From contig NZ_GG657887.1 of assembly GCF_000156355.1 (NCBI RefSeq), positions 44,037-79,757 of the forward strand: a DNA stretch of 35,721 nt, written 5' to 3'. The notes beneath the pieces were generated by a model. The model saw only the letters and a list, made by a program, of their open reading frames with translations, was not told where the DNA came from and searched no databases. The number at the start of each line of letters is the position of its first letter. The stretch's first letter is position 1. This stretch comes from Methylophaga thiooxydans DMS010. Its GTDB lineage: Bacteria; Pseudomonadota; Gammaproteobacteria; Nitrosococcales; Methylophagaceae. Shown here in pieces: positions 1 through 7,765 of this stretch. Made by a program: the position numbers and the translations under genes.

Positions 1-146
<146 letters not shown>

Positions 147-150
147 ATAA

Positions 151-169
151 CCCCAAGTTACACTTGGGG
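151..169 (+). other. Hairpin in the 23S-5S spacer
   Basis: CCCCAAG and CTTGGGG form a perfect 7-bp stem around a 5-base loop just after the mature 23S end. The rest of the spacer, up to 235, has a second small inverted repeat (GCTAG...CTAGC, about 210-227). These are probably rRNA processing structures. That role is inferred from position only. Confidence 0.5.
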
Positions 170-235
170 AGCGACATAGGCGCTTTACCTTGTTACGATT
201 TTCCGAATTAGCTAGTGCGAGCTAGCAACCAGTTA

Positions 236-352
236 TGCCTGGCGGCCATAGCGAGTTGGTCCCACCTGATCCCATACCGAACTCAGAAGTGAAACAGCTT
301 AGCGCCGATGATAGTGTGGGAGTTCCCATGTGAAAGTAGGTCACTGCCAGGC
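236..352 (+). rRNA. rrf: 5S ribosomal RNA
   Basis: The ~117-nt segment begins TGCCTGGCGGCC and ends CACTGCCAGGC, so its termini pair as helix I of 5S rRNA. The internal consensus CCCACCTGATCCCATACCGA and the stretch GAACTCAGAAGTGAAAC are diagnostic of 5S loops B and C. It lies about 90 nt after the 23S 3' end and is followed at once by an intrinsic terminator, as at the end of an rrn operon. Exact ends are set by helix pairing and may be off by 1-2 bases. Confidence 0.97.
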
Positions 353-367
353 TTTAATACAATAGAA

Positions 368-397
368 AAGCCCGTCTCGAAAGAGTCGGGCTTTTTT
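368..397 (+). terminator. Intrinsic terminator of the rRNA operon
   Basis: The arms AAGCCCG-T-CTC and GAG-T-CGGGCTT pair around a GAAA loop, with one internal T/T mismatch, and are followed by a run of six T. It lies 15 nt after the 5S gene and fits a rho-independent terminator for the rrn transcript. Confidence 0.9.
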
Positions 398-429
398 ATT
401 GTCTAATAGTTTTGTAATGCACTCACCTG

Positions 430-536
430 AGCATGGCAACACCCCATGTGACAAAAACGCCTGGAGCGTTTTTGCATGAGCGAAGCGAGCCCGTAGGGTC
501 GCCTACAGGGATGTAGGCGATAAAGTAGGTCACTGC
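430..536 (+). pseudogene. Decayed second 5S rRNA tail, interrupted
   Basis: Two fragments of the 5S 3' half recur downstream of the terminator. CCCATGTGA (443-451) matches the intact 5S at 323-332, and AAAGTAGGTCACTGC (522-536) is a 15-base exact match to 333-347. Together they rebuild the 5S tail in the right order, but 70 bases of palindromic sequence lie between them. The bases before 443 (GGCAACACC) resemble helix V of other gammaproteobacterial 5S genes rather than the neighbouring copy. The simplest reading is a remnant of a tandem 5S gene into which a small repeat inserted. The left boundary is uncertain. Confidence 0.6.
452..521. repeat. Palindromic repeat (REP/MITE-like) inside the 5S remnant
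   Basis: The 70-bp insert contains two clear hairpins. AAAAACGC...GCGTTTTT is an 8-bp stem with a 5-base loop at 454-474. GCCTACA-GGGA-TGTAGGC is a perfect 7-bp stem at 501-518. Between them lies the GAGCGAAGCGAG motif. It has no coding potential, and no second copy was noticed in this window. A small dispersed intergenic repeat is likely, but copy number elsewhere in the genome cannot be seen from here. Confidence 0.5.
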
Positions 537-551
537 AAACGGTAACTTTTG

Positions 552-1904
552 TTAATTTCTGTTGCGACCAAAGTGTACGCCTTTTGGCGGCCTTGATTGA
601 TAATAACCTGTTGATGATTTGGCAGGTGCTTTCATATACTCTTTTTGTGTGGGTTTGGCTTCTTCCCCGAGTAGTTCAACATTATTAGCTTCGGCCTGTA
701 ACCTAACGTAACCACGAAGCATTTTTTCTCGGTACGTATAATATCCACGTTGCATATCAGAGACCAAAATCTCACCGAATCTTTGTTTTTTCAAATTACG
801 AATTTGTTGGGAAAACTGGTCATAGATTAAGGGTGATTCATCGAGTTGCTTCATTATGAACTTATACGAGGCATACATATCGACGAGACTACTCTGGAGA
901 TAATCAGAGTCAGCAGTTGCCCATATAATTGCTTCATATTCTATTGATCGCCTATTTACAGCTAGTTCATATGGCCTATTTAACTCAGCAGTTATTCCAG
1001 CTATTGCATCGCGTAAGGCTGACTGAAAATGATCCTTTGATACCTCAGAAACTTTATTTTCATCTTCAAAGACTCGCCATAATAATTTTTCAGTTATCAA
1101 GTGAACGTAATACGGATAACCATCACTAATCGCTGCTATTCGCACACAAATGTCATATTCGACGCTGATGTTAAATGCCTTTGCGGCAGACAATAAAATC
1201 TCCCACCTCGCATCCCAACTTAATTTCGATAACTCAATTGTTTCTAGCTGTCTAATTGCTGAGTGATGTGAGCCTAGCAACTCTTTAAGTGATGTACCTA
1301 CGCCAGTGAATATAAACTTGATAGGAATTTTTTTATCGCCAAGCTGTTTAAGTAAGTCAGCGAATCTATTCCGTTCTTCAGCTGAATGTATACGATCGAA
1401 CTCATCTATAACTACTATAGGTCGTTCGGAGTGGATTTCAGTAACTTCCTTTAATAAACATATAGCATCACTTAAAGTTCGCACTGTGTCATTGAGGTTG
1501 CTTTGAACTTCAACTCTATTGTTTTCAAGGGTCAGATATCTTAGATTTAATTTAGATGAAACTGATGTACTTATTGTTTTTATATGACTCAAATCTGTAG
1601 CTATATATGCAATATTTATGATTAATGAAATCAGCGTAGCGTCAGGTGCACAGGAAACATCAATATATGAGGAATCAGCACTTTGATATTGATTTGCTGC
1701 TGTTGCAGCTAAGGAAGATTTACCTACTCCTCTCTCTCCATAAATGAAAACATGTCGGCCAGGTGCAAAAAGAGACTTTTTGATACGCTCTAACTCTGAT
1801 GATCGCCCTAGTAAGTGCTCAAGCGACTGGATAGGTTGAGAAGCAGAAACATACGCGTTAAGCTTTTCACCGAACTCGTTGTAAGTGTATCCACTGATAG
1901 TCAT
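552..1904 (-). CDS. AAA+ ATPase of the Orc1/Cdc6-like (AAA_16) type, function unknown
   Basis: This 450-residue protein has a clear P-loop NTPase core. Walker A is GERGVGKS at residues 56-63. Walker B is PIVVIDEFD at 162-170, with the DE pair needed for ATP hydrolysis. A sensor-1-like strand (KFIFTGVG) sits near 196-204. The region after about 210 is helical and fits a lid or winged-helix segment. The C-terminal ~30 residues are Ser/Lys/Gly-rich and probably disordered. The ATG at 1904 is preceded by AGGGA on the coding strand. It stands alone, antisense to the rRNA operon, and its DNA looks more AT-rich than the core genes further right, which suggests acquired sequence. Such ATPases occur as standalone or partner proteins in defence, transposition or chromosome functions. 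Nothing here decides which. Confidence 0.8.
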   Translation of the reverse strand: MTISGYTYNEFGEKLNAYVSASQPIQSLEHLLGRSSELERIKKSLFAPGRHVFIYGERGVGKSSLAATAANQYQSADSSYIDVSCAPDATLISLIINIAYIATDLSHIKTISTSVSSKLNLRYLTLENNRVEVQSNLNDTVRTLSDAICLLKEVTEIHSERPIVVIDEFDRIHSAEERNRFADLLKQLGDKKIPIKFIFTGVGTSLKELLGSHHSAIRQLETIELSKLSWDARWEILLSAAKAFNISVEYDICVRIAAISDGYPYYVHLITEKLLWRVFEDENKVSEVSKDHFQSALRDAIAGITAELNRPYELAVNRRSIEYEAIIWATADSDYLQSSLVDMYASYKFIMKQLDESPLIYDQFSQQIRNLKKQRFGEILVSDMQRGYYTYREKMLRGYVRLQAEANNVELLGEEAKPTQKEYMKAPAKSSTGYYQSRPPKGVHFGRNRN

Positions 1905-1966
1905 TACTAGTCCCTAATTATTTTCAAGATTAAATATAATCACAATAGCGTGTTTGTCACAATGGA

Positions 1967-2410
1967 ATGAGTTTAATGCCCCAAATCCAAAAAGCTGATC
2001 CCAAAGAACGCCGAAAAGCTATTCTCAGTGTGATTATCGGCGCAATAGCCGGTACATGTCTGTTTTTCCTGCTGGAATTGGCTTTGGGCAACGTCAGTCT
2101 GTGGATACAGGAAAACGCTTTATTTCTAGTCGTACACCATTATGTGGGTTTCCTTGCAATGCTCGTACTGGTATCTCCCATTCTATGGATCACGATCTAT
2201 CTAATTTTGTTTACCAAAAAGATCATTGTATCGCAGCGATTTCCGCCACCTAATATGCCTGTTATACGTGACGTGAGGGTGTTGGAGGGGAAGTCTGCAG
2301 TTCGTCGTGGTAGGTTATTACAGGCATTGTGTTGGCTTATTTTTCTCCCAGCAGCAATGATTCCATTTTTGGTATGGTTTATCCTCTACTCCATTAGCTA
2401 CACTAGCTAA
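1967..2410 (+). CDS. Small integral membrane protein, function unknown
   Basis: This is a 147-residue protein with about four hydrophobic segments. One is at residues 19-40 (IIGAIAGTCLFFLLELALG). A long hydrophobic stretch at about 51-82 may cross twice. A last one is at about 118-143. A short basic loop with KKIIVSQR lies between them. I do not recognise a family. It starts at ATG 1967, 62 bases from the divergent ATPase start. A preceding ATG at 1962 reads straight into a stop. Its stop codon overlaps that of the convergent cupin gene by 4 bases, so the pair is tightly packed with no terminator between them. Confidence 0.7.
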   Translation: MSLMPQIQKADPKERRKAILSVIIGAIAGTCLFFLLELALGNVSLWIQENALFLVVHHYVGFLAMLVLVSPILWITIYLILFTKKIIVSQRFPPPNMPVIRDVRVLEGKSAVRRGRLLQALCWLIFLPAAMIPFLVWFILYSISYTS

Positions 2411-2769
2411 CTATCAATATAGTTTTTTTCTTGGAAACGTGGTGAGCAGATTGCCAAAAAGATAAGATCTTCTTCACCTGTATTAGAAATCCGCTGTCTA
2501 GTTTGGGGCGGAATAATGACGACATCACCTTTTTTGACCTGTTTTGGTGCGCAGTCGCCTACTTCAACTTCACCTTCACCATCAAGAATGACATAGCGTT
2601 CTGTTGTGCCATTGAGACGATGCCATTGTGTAGTAACACCGGGGGTGACTCTGGCTTGGGCAATGGAGACATCGGGGTCTAAGCCACCATTAGATAATTC
2701 GTTGATATAGCAGCCTTCCACAAAGAAATATTCGCGTTCAGGATCGTATTTTTTGATATTGGAAGTCAT
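2407..2769 (-). CDS. Cupin-domain protein
   Basis: This is a compact single-domain beta-barrel (cupin_2) protein of about 120 residues. Cupin motif 1 is represented by TTQWHRLNGTTERYVILDGEGEVEVG, where the usual G(X)5HXH(X)3-4E(X)6G pattern is partly degenerate: one His and the Glu are visible. Motif 2 is seen around GDVVIIPPQTRQRISNTG, where the usual PxGxxH is changed. A metal site, if present, is therefore not canonical. The ATG at 2769 (MTSNIKKYDPERE) is preferred over an upstream in-frame TTG at 2805, because the extra 12 residues look like non-conserved leader. Function cannot be assigned. It is divergent from the secreted hydrolase at 2905. Confidence 0.8.
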   Translation of the reverse strand: MTSNIKKYDPEREYFFVEGCYINELSNGGLDPDVSIAQARVTPGVTTQWHRLNGTTERYVILDGEGEVEVGDCAPKQVKKGDVVIIPPQTRQRISNTGEEDLIFLAICSPRFQEKNYIDS

Positions 2770-2904
2770 GGCGGAAGTGTAATGAGTTTTTGTTTCTCTG
2801 TGCAAAAAAAATTACCAAAACGATTCACGAAGCCTATACTGAAATGGAACGATGGCATTAGTTATGCAGAACAAACGATGACATAACTCATAGGGAGGTG
2901 CTCT

Positions 2905-3630
2905 ATGAAACTGTTCATAATAATGTTTGTTGCGCTTGTTTTCCCTGCTCAGGCTGAAGATAATACTCCATGGACCCGGATTTATCTCTCCGGGGGGGTA
3001 CACACAATACTGGGCTTTGCTCCTCCAGAGCTGCGACGTACTGACACACTTAATATTTTTATAGAAGGTGACGGTAAACCCGGTATCGCGCTGAAGTTGG
3101 CTCAGGGTATTGGTGGCAACAGTGTGTATCTTGGTCGGCCTTGTCAGTACCTAATTGGTAATCGACTCAATTCTTGTAGTAAAGCTTTGTGGACCTCGCA
3201 CCGCTATTCACAATCTGTTATTCACTCTATGAGTCGGGCTATCACAGCCATGAAACTGCGTTTTGGTGCAGAGCGGGTACGTCTTATTGGTTTTTCTGGT
3301 GGCGGCACAGTTGCTAGCATCATCGCTGCACAGCGTCGGGATGTGAAGTTATTGGTTACAGTTGCGGGGAATCTTGATCACCGGCGCTGGACTGACTTTA
3401 ATCAAATTGCGCCTTTGTATGGTTCCCTCAATCCTGTCGATTACAGCAAGGCACTGGAACAGGTACCACAAATACACTTAATTGGAGAACGTGATCATGT
3501 GGTGCCGGGCTCAGTATTAACATCGTATTTATCACGACTCACTTCGTTGGATAATGTGCAAAGTCATATTATTGTTGGCGCCGACCATACCTGTTGTTGG
3601 TCACTCGCATTGGCCAGTGTTTTAGAATAA
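2905..3630 (+). CDS. Secreted alpha/beta-hydrolase
   Basis: This 241-residue protein begins with a signal peptide (MKLFIIMFVALVFPAQA, cleavage predicted after residue 17), so it should act in the periplasm or outside the cell. The nucleophile elbow GFSGGG places the catalytic Ser at 131. The likely acid is Asp197 (GERDHVVP) and the likely base is His228 (GADHTCCW), in the order usual for the fold. Cysteines 80 and 91, and the 230-231 pair, could form disulfides in an exported protein. ATG 2905 has a strong ribosome-binding site, GGGAGGTG, 5 bases upstream. The substrate is unknown; an esterase, lipase or peptidase-like activity is possible. A strong terminator follows directly. Confidence 0.85.
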   Translation: MKLFIIMFVALVFPAQAEDNTPWTRIYLSGGVHTILGFAPPELRRTDTLNIFIEGDGKPGIALKLAQGIGGNSVYLGRPCQYLIGNRLNSCSKALWTSHRYSQSVIHSMSRAITAMKLRFGAERVRLIGFSGGGTVASIIAAQRRDVKLLVTVAGNLDHRRWTDFNQIAPLYGSLNPVDYSKALEQVPQIHLIGERDHVVPGSVLTSYLSRLTSLDNVQSHIIVGADHTCCWSLALASVLE

Positions 3631-3631
3631 A

Positions 3632-3657
3632 AAAAAGCCCCGATGTCGGGGCTTTTT
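3632..3657. terminator. Bidirectional intrinsic terminator between the hydrolase gene and pqqA
   Basis: AAAAAGCCCCGA and TCGGGGCTTTTT form a perfect 12-bp stem with a two-base loop, with T runs on both strands. It ends the hydrolase transcript on the plus strand and can end the pqqA transcript arriving on the minus strand. A second small hairpin (GAGTC-TGCAT-GACTC, 3659-3673) lies beside it on the pqqA side. Confidence 0.92.
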
Positions 3658-3692
3658 TGAGTCTGCATGACTCGGCGTGTTTAAACGCACTA

Positions 3693-3764
3693 TCAACGGT
3701 TACAAATATACATCGTTACTTCGAAACCGAAACGCATATCTGAGTATTCTGGTTTAGTCCACAT
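3693..3764 (-). CDS. pqqA: PqqA, precursor peptide of coenzyme PQQ
   Basis: Reading the minus strand from ATG 3764 to TGA 3693 gives a 23-residue peptide that starts [10 protein letters not shown] and ends VTMYICNR. This is the classic PqqA sequence. Glu15 and Tyr19 are separated by three residues (E-V-T-M-Y). In this family those two side chains are cross-linked by the radical SAM enzyme PqqE with chaperone PqqD and then trimmed to make pyrroloquinoline quinone. A ribosome-binding site (GAGGAA) lies 7 bases before the ATG. The gene is an orphan: no pqqB, C, D or E is adjacent. It is too short for ordinary gene callers. PQQ would serve periplasmic methanol dehydrogenase, in line with the RuMP genes at the right end. 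Confidence 0.95.
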   Translation of the reverse strand: MWTKPEYSDMRFGFEVTMYICNR

Positions 3765-3795
3765 TGCTTGTTTCCTCATATCTGTTAAGAATTTA

Positions 3796-3814
3796 ATTAC
3801 CGTTTTTCGGTAAT
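3796..3814 (-). other. Leader hairpin of pqqA
   Basis: ATTACCG and CGGTAAT form a perfect 7-bp stem with a five-base A (minus strand) loop in the predicted 5' untranslated region, between the putative -10 box and the ribosome-binding site. No T run follows, so it is not a terminator. It may stabilise the short mRNA or bind a regulator; both are inference. Confidence 0.5.
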
Positions 3815-3822
3815 GTTTATGT

Positions 3823-3851
3823 AGTTTAGAAAGAGCTTAGGCCACTGTCTA
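3823..3851 (-). promoter_or_regulatory. Putative sigma-70 promoter of pqqA
   Basis: On the minus strand TAGACA (3851-3846; five of six bases match the -35 consensus) and TAAACT (3828-3823; four of six match the -10 consensus) are separated by exactly 17 bases. This gives a leader of about 50 nt before pqqA. It is the only plausible pair seen in the 138 bases between cysK and pqqA, but promoters cannot be proven by eye. Confidence 0.5.
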
Positions 3852-3902
3852 ACGACTTAATTCTATAATTGTCATCGAGAAAACAGATGATCGCTGTATT
3901 AA

Positions 3903-4856
3903 TTACAAGTTATCCAGCCAATCATCATCAGAGCCTTCATTCATTCCTTCAAACAGATAAGTTGATAAGTAGCGCTCGCCAGTATCAGGCAGCATAGCGA
4001 GGATGGTTGAGCCAGGTTCGGCATTGTCAGCCACTTTCATTGCTGCTGCCAGCGTGCCGCCACACGAAAGACCAACAAATATACCTTCTTCACTGGCAAG
4101 TCGTAATGCCCAATGCTTAGCTTCTTCATCAGTAACGGGGTACAGTTCGTCATGCACGTCACGGTTTAACACATCAGGAATAAAGTCTGGCGTCCAACCC
4201 TGAATTTTGTGAGGATTCCAGCCATCACCGGCTAACATGGAAGCCGCTGCGGGTTCAGTCGCAACAATTTTAGTTTCAGGTCGTGCTAGTTTAATCATTT
4301 CCCCGGCACCCGTTAGCGTACCGCCTGTGCCCCAGCCTGACACCCAGTAATCGAGGCGCTTACCAGCAAAATCCGACAAAATTTCAGGACCGGTAGTATT
4401 GCGGTGATAAGCTGGATTGGCGGGATTCTCAAACTGACGAGCCAGAAACCAGCCATGTTTTTCAGCCAGTTCCTCGGCTTTTTTGACCATCCCCGTCCCT
4501 TTTTCAGCAGCGGGTGTCAGGATGACTTTAGCACCCAAGGCACGCATAATTTTACGGCGCTCAACAGAGAAGGTTTCAACCATCGTGGCAACAAATGGAT
4601 AGCCTTTGGCAGCACAGACCATCGCAAGGGCTATACCGGTATTGCCGGATGTGGCTTCAACCACGGTTTGACCCGGTTGCAGTACGCCGCGTTTTTCCGC
4701 GTCATCAATCACGGCAAAAGCTAAACGGTCTTTGACCGAGGCCATCGGGTTAAAAGATTCGACCTTGACGAACATGTCGACATGGGCCGGGGCAATGTTG
4801 TTGAGACGGACAACAGGGGTGTTGCCAATGGTGTCAAGAATACTGTTATAAATCAT
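3903..4856 (-). CDS. cysK: Cysteine synthase A (O-acetylserine sulfhydrylase)
   Basis: A cytoplasmic PLP enzyme that makes L-cysteine from O-acetylserine and sulfide. The PLP-binding lysine is Lys42 in ASVKDR. The substrate loop TSGNTG is at residues 69-74. The phosphate-binding glycine loop GTGGTLTG lies near 176. The length of 317 residues is normal for CysK/CysM. The NPANP segment followed by H and TTGPEI favours CysK over CysM, though the two are close. The acidic tail (EGSDDDWLDNL) is a little unusual. It lies 83 bases downstream of the DUF2007 gene on the same strand and may be cotranscribed with it. Next downstream is pqqA, which has its own promoter candidate. Confidence 0.9.
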   Translation of the reverse strand: MIYNSILDTIGNTPVVRLNNIAPAHVDMFVKVESFNPMASVKDRLAFAVIDDAEKRGVLQPGQTVVEATSGNTGIALAMVCAAKGYPFVATMVETFSVERRKIMRALGAKVILTPAAEKGTGMVKKAEELAEKHGWFLARQFENPANPAYHRNTTGPEILSDFAGKRLDYWVSGWGTGGTLTGAGEMIKLARPETKIVATEPAAASMLAGDGWNPHKIQGWTPDFIPDVLNRDVHDELYPVTDEEAKHWALRLASEEGIFVGLSCGGTLAAAMKVADNAEPGSTILAMLPDTGERYLSTYLFEGMNEGSDDDWLDNL

Positions 4857-4939
4857 GCTGCATCTTTCTGTTGTTGTGGCTGAACCGAAAGCTTACACCA
4901 AAACCATCGTAGTGAAAAAACAACTAGGATTGTAGAGCC

Positions 4940-5155
4940 TCAGAGCGCACCATTTTCATACTCCGAAATCAGTGTTTCAGCTTTATCTATATCGGCTTCA
5001 TTGACAAAGACATGTGCAAAATCGGCGGCGGGTAAATCACCGACAGCACCTTGAAGGTAATGGCCACCAACATGGCAGTCGATATCATTATTTTTCAGCA
5101 TGCCTGCCACGATATGGGCTTCGAGGATATTGCTTGCACGAAATATCAAATGCAT
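4940..5155 (-). CDS. DUF2007 family protein (putative signal-transducing protein)
   Basis: This is a 71-residue soluble protein matching the small DUF2007 domain: an N-terminal strand (HLIFRASNILEAHIVAGMLKN), a glycine-bearing central loop, and the family-typical V-x-V-x-x-x-D-x-x-x-A-x-x-L-I ending (HVFVNEADIDKAETLI). The domain resembles ferredoxin-like nucleotide or regulator-binding folds, but the biochemical role is unknown. A terminator at 5209-5236 separates it from the CBS/nqr operon upstream, so it probably starts its own transcript, which may continue into cysK. Confidence 0.85.
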   Translation of the reverse strand: MHLIFRASNILEAHIVAGMLKNNDIDCHVGGHYLQGAVGDLPAADFAHVFVNEADIDKAETLISEYENGAL

Positions 5156-5208
5156 GGTCCACTCCTGTCGTTAGCCTGATGCGTTAAGTGTATCCTTAGT
5201 GTTGAAAC

Positions 5209-5236
5209 AAAAACAGCTACCGAAGTAGCTGTTTTC
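5209..5236 (-). terminator. Intrinsic terminator after the nqr/CBS genes
   Basis: On the minus strand AAAACAGCTAC and GTAGCTGTTTT flank a TTCG loop closed by C-G, the very stable UUCG tetraloop, with a T run after it. It lies 23 bases past the stop codon of the CBS gene and fits as the end of the nqrA-F, nqrM, CBS transcript. Confidence 0.9.
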
Positions 5237-5258
5237 TCCATAAAGGCAAGACTACATA

Positions 5259-5723
5259 TCAGGATGAGCTGCTGACGTGGATCTGCTGCTTTGTGGATTG
5301 TTTGGCTGGTTTTTTAGCACTTTCAATATTGGCGGTCTTCTCCAGCGCTTTCAATATGTTCTGACGCGTTATTGAGCCTACCAGACGGTTTTCTTTGATA
5401 ACGGGTAGGCACTTATAAGCAGAGGTTAAAAAGGTTTCGGCCACTTCAATAATGGAGGTCTCGACATCAACGGTATTGCAGCCATCGTGCATGAATTCAG
5501 ACACTTTGCCAGCAGCTTCACCTTGGTATGCAGCATTGAGCGCGACTTGCATGCAGTCTTTTTCAGACAAAAAACCAATCAGGTTGCCATGATGATCAAT
5601 CACCGGTGCACCTGAAATTTTAAACTCAATCAGTTGGTGAATTGCACGCAACACATCCATATCGGGTGTGAATGTGATTTTAGTGCCATTCATATAGTCT
5701 TTTACTTTCAATGGTGCGAGCAT
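5259..5723 (-). CDS. CBS-pair domain protein
   Basis: This 154-residue protein consists almost only of two CBS motifs, at about residues 8-65 (VKDYMNGTKITFTPDMDVLRAIHQL ... GFLSEKDCM) and 75-132 (VSEFMHDGCNTVDVETSIIEVAETF ... GSITRQNIL). Such pairs bind adenine nucleotides or SAM and act as energy sensors. The tail is rich in Lys, Gln and Ser. It follows nqrM by 21 bases on the same strand and precedes the terminator, so it is probably the last gene of the nqr operon. It could sense nucleotide state for the pump or a neighbour, which is a guess. Confidence 0.88.
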   Translation of the reverse strand: MLAPLKVKDYMNGTKITFTPDMDVLRAIHQLIEFKISGAPVIDHHGNLIGFLSEKDCMQVALNAAYQGEAAGKVSEFMHDGCNTVDVETSIIEVAETFLTSAYKCLPVIKENRLVGSITRQNILKALEKTANIESAKKPAKQSTKQQIHVSSSS

Positions 5724-5744
5724 GGCGTTACTCCTGTGACCTTA

Positions 5745-5939
5745 TTATTGTTGTGATTTACGTCGAGCACACTCTTCTTCTTCCTGAAGAGAACATGCAC
5801 CGCCGCAGCTACCACTCAAGCCGACTTGATTCAGACCGCCGCAGCTTCCCTTGATCGCAGGACGACCAAACAAAACACCAACTGCCATAGCGGCAACGAT
5901 GATAAGTAATGCAACAAATGCAGCGATAAACGTTGTCAT
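5745..5939 (-). CDS. nqrM: NqrM, Na+-NQR maturation protein
   Basis: This 64-residue protein has one N-terminal membrane helix (residues 3-24) and then the cysteine pattern of the NqrM (formerly DUF539) family: Cys33, Cys45, Cys49 and Cys57 within GSCGGLN, GSCGGACS and EEECARR. In Vibrio NqrM delivers the iron centre held by cysteines of NqrD and NqrE. The gene starts directly after nqrF (5940) with no gap. An apbE flavin-transferase gene often lies between nqrF and nqrM, but is absent here. Confidence 0.93.
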   Translation of the reverse strand: MTTFIAAFVALLIIVAAMAVGVLFGRPAIKGSCGGLNQVGLSGSCGGACSLQEEEECARRKSQQ

Positions 5940-7157
5940 TTAACCCCCGAAGTCATCAAGCAGAATATTTTCTCGCTCAACACCCAAGTCTTCTAACATA
6001 TTGATCACGGCAGCATTCATCATAGGGGGACCACAAATATAAAACTCACAGTCTTCCGGAGCCGCGTGATTTTGCAAATAGTTGTCATACAACACGTTAT
6101 GTATAAATCCAGTGTAGCCTTCCCAGTTATCTTCGGGAAGTGGATCAGACAACGCAACATTCCAGGTGAAGTTGTCATTTTCGGCGGCCAACTCGTCGAA
6201 ATCTTCGGTGTAGAACATTTCACGTAGGCTGCGCGCACCATACCAGAATGTCATTTTACGAGAGCTGTTGAGGCGGCGTAGCTGATCAAAGATATGTGAG
6301 CGCATAGGCGCCATACCAGCACCACCACCGATGAAGATCATTTCTTTATCGGTATCTTTAGCAAAGAACTCACCGAATGGTCCTGAAATAGTGACCTTGT
6401 CACCCGGTTTCAGATTAAAGATATATGAAGACATCTGACCCGGCGGGATATCGTCATTATCCGGCGGTGGTGAGGCGATACGTACATTCAGCATCACCAA
6501 GCCTTTTTCTTCCGGATAGTTAGCCATTGAGTAGGCGCGAACCACATCTTCTTTCACGATAGATTTATAACGCCACATATCATAGCGATCCCAGTCACCG
6601 CGATATTCATCCTCGATGGTGAAATTTTTATACTCTATGGTGTGAGGTGGACATTCAATTTGAATAAAACCGCCGGCGCGGAATTTTACGTCCTCACCCT
6701 CGGGTAGTTCCAGTACCAACTCCTTGATAAAGGTGGCGACGTTTTCATTAGAACGTACAGTGCATTCCCACTTTTTAACACCGAAGACCTCTTCAGGTAC
6801 TTCGATTTTCATGTTTTGTTTAACCGCCACCTGACATGACAAACGATCACCGTCATGTGCTTCGCGTTTGGTGATGTGTGATTCCTCTGTGGGCAGGATA
6901 GAACCACCACCTTCAAAGATTTTCACCTTACACTGACCGCATGTGCCACCACCGCCACAGGCAGAAGAAACGAACATATCTGCATCAGCCAATGCACCCA
7001 GTAATTTACTACCGGCCGGTGTATGAATGGTTTTTTCATCATTGATGATGATTTCTACATCACCGGTTGAGACTAGTTTTGACCGTGCGCCCAGAATCAG
7101 GAACACCAAAGCCATGATGATGAGCGTGAATAATACGATACCGAGTATGATTTCCAT
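5940..7157 (-). CDS. nqrF: Na+-translocating NADH:quinone reductase subunit F
   Basis: This is the NADH-oxidising subunit, 405 residues. It has an N-terminal membrane anchor (residues 3-23). The ferredoxin-like 2Fe-2S domain carries Cys67, Cys73, Cys76 and Cys108, the canonical spacing shifted by 3 from Vibrio. The FAD domain has RAYSMANYP. The NADH-binding domain has [12 protein letters not shown] and [10 protein letters not shown]. It passes electrons from NADH to FAD and then the cluster. Its start overlaps the stop of nqrE by one base, which suggests coupled translation. Confidence 0.98.
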   Translation of the reverse strand: MEIILGIVLFTLIIMALVFLILGARSKLVSTGDVEIIINDEKTIHTPAGSKLLGALADADMFVSSACGGGGTCGQCKVKIFEGGGSILPTEESHITKREAHDGDRLSCQVAVKQNMKIEVPEEVFGVKKWECTVRSNENVATFIKELVLELPEGEDVKFRAGGFIQIECPPHTIEYKNFTIEDEYRGDWDRYDMWRYKSIVKEDVVRAYSMANYPEEKGLVMLNVRIASPPPDNDDIPPGQMSSYIFNLKPGDKVTISGPFGEFFAKDTDKEMIFIGGGAGMAPMRSHIFDQLRRLNSSRKMTFWYGARSLREMFYTEDFDELAAENDNFTWNVALSDPLPEDNWEGYTGFIHNVLYDNYLQNHAAPEDCEFYICGPPMMNAAVINMLEDLGVERENILLDDFGG

Positions 7158-7765
7158 TACAGCTGTATCCCCGAAAATGACATGAAGCCGAGCGCCATTA
7201 GTCCAGCGGTAATAAAGGTTATACCGAGACCTTGTAAGCCATCAGGCACGTCGGAGTATTTCAATTTTTCTCTGATGCCGGCAATTGCAGTAATGGCCAT
7301 TGCCCAGCCTAAGCCACTGCCTACCCCATAAACGGCACTTTCTGCTAGGTTGTAATCGCGCTCAACCATGAACAGCGTACCACCGAGGATGGCACAGTTA
7401 ACGGTGATCAGCGGTAAGAAAATACCTAAGGCGTTATAAAGCGCCGGAGCGTACTTATCCATTGCCATTTCGAGTATTTGTACCATGGCCGCAATCACAC
7501 CAATGTAACTAATAAGGCCGAGAAAGCTCAGGTCTACATCGGGTAAACCAGCCCACGCTAATGCGCCATCTTTTAGTAAGTACTGATAAATAAGGTTATT
7601 TGCAGGTACGGTGATTACCTGTACCAGAATAACGGCAATACCCAGACCTAGAGCCGTTTCAATCTTTTTTGATACGGCAAGGAAGGTACACATACCGAGA
7701 AAGAATGCTAAAGCCAGATTCTCAACAAAGATCGCACGAATAAAGAGGCTTAGATAATGTTCCAC
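7157..7765 (-). CDS. nqrE: Na+-translocating NADH:quinone reductase subunit E
   Basis: A polytopic membrane subunit of 202 residues with six predicted helices, homologous to NqrD and RnfA/E. Cys26 ([10 protein letters not shown]) and Cys124 (VNCAILGG) lie in the inverted half-helices that, with the NqrD pair, hold the intramembrane iron centre. ATG at 7765 is adjacent to the nqrD stop (7766). Length and motifs match the family, with no sign of damage. Confidence 0.98.
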   Translation of the reverse strand: MEHYLSLFIRAIFVENLALAFFLGMCTFLAVSKKIETALGLGIAVILVQVITVPANNLIYQYLLKDGALAWAGLPDVDLSFLGLISYIGVIAAMVQILEMAMDKYAPALYNALGIFLPLITVNCAILGGTLFMVERDYNLAESAVYGVGSGLGWAMAITAIAGIREKLKYSDVPDGLQGLGITFITAGLMALGFMSFSGIQL

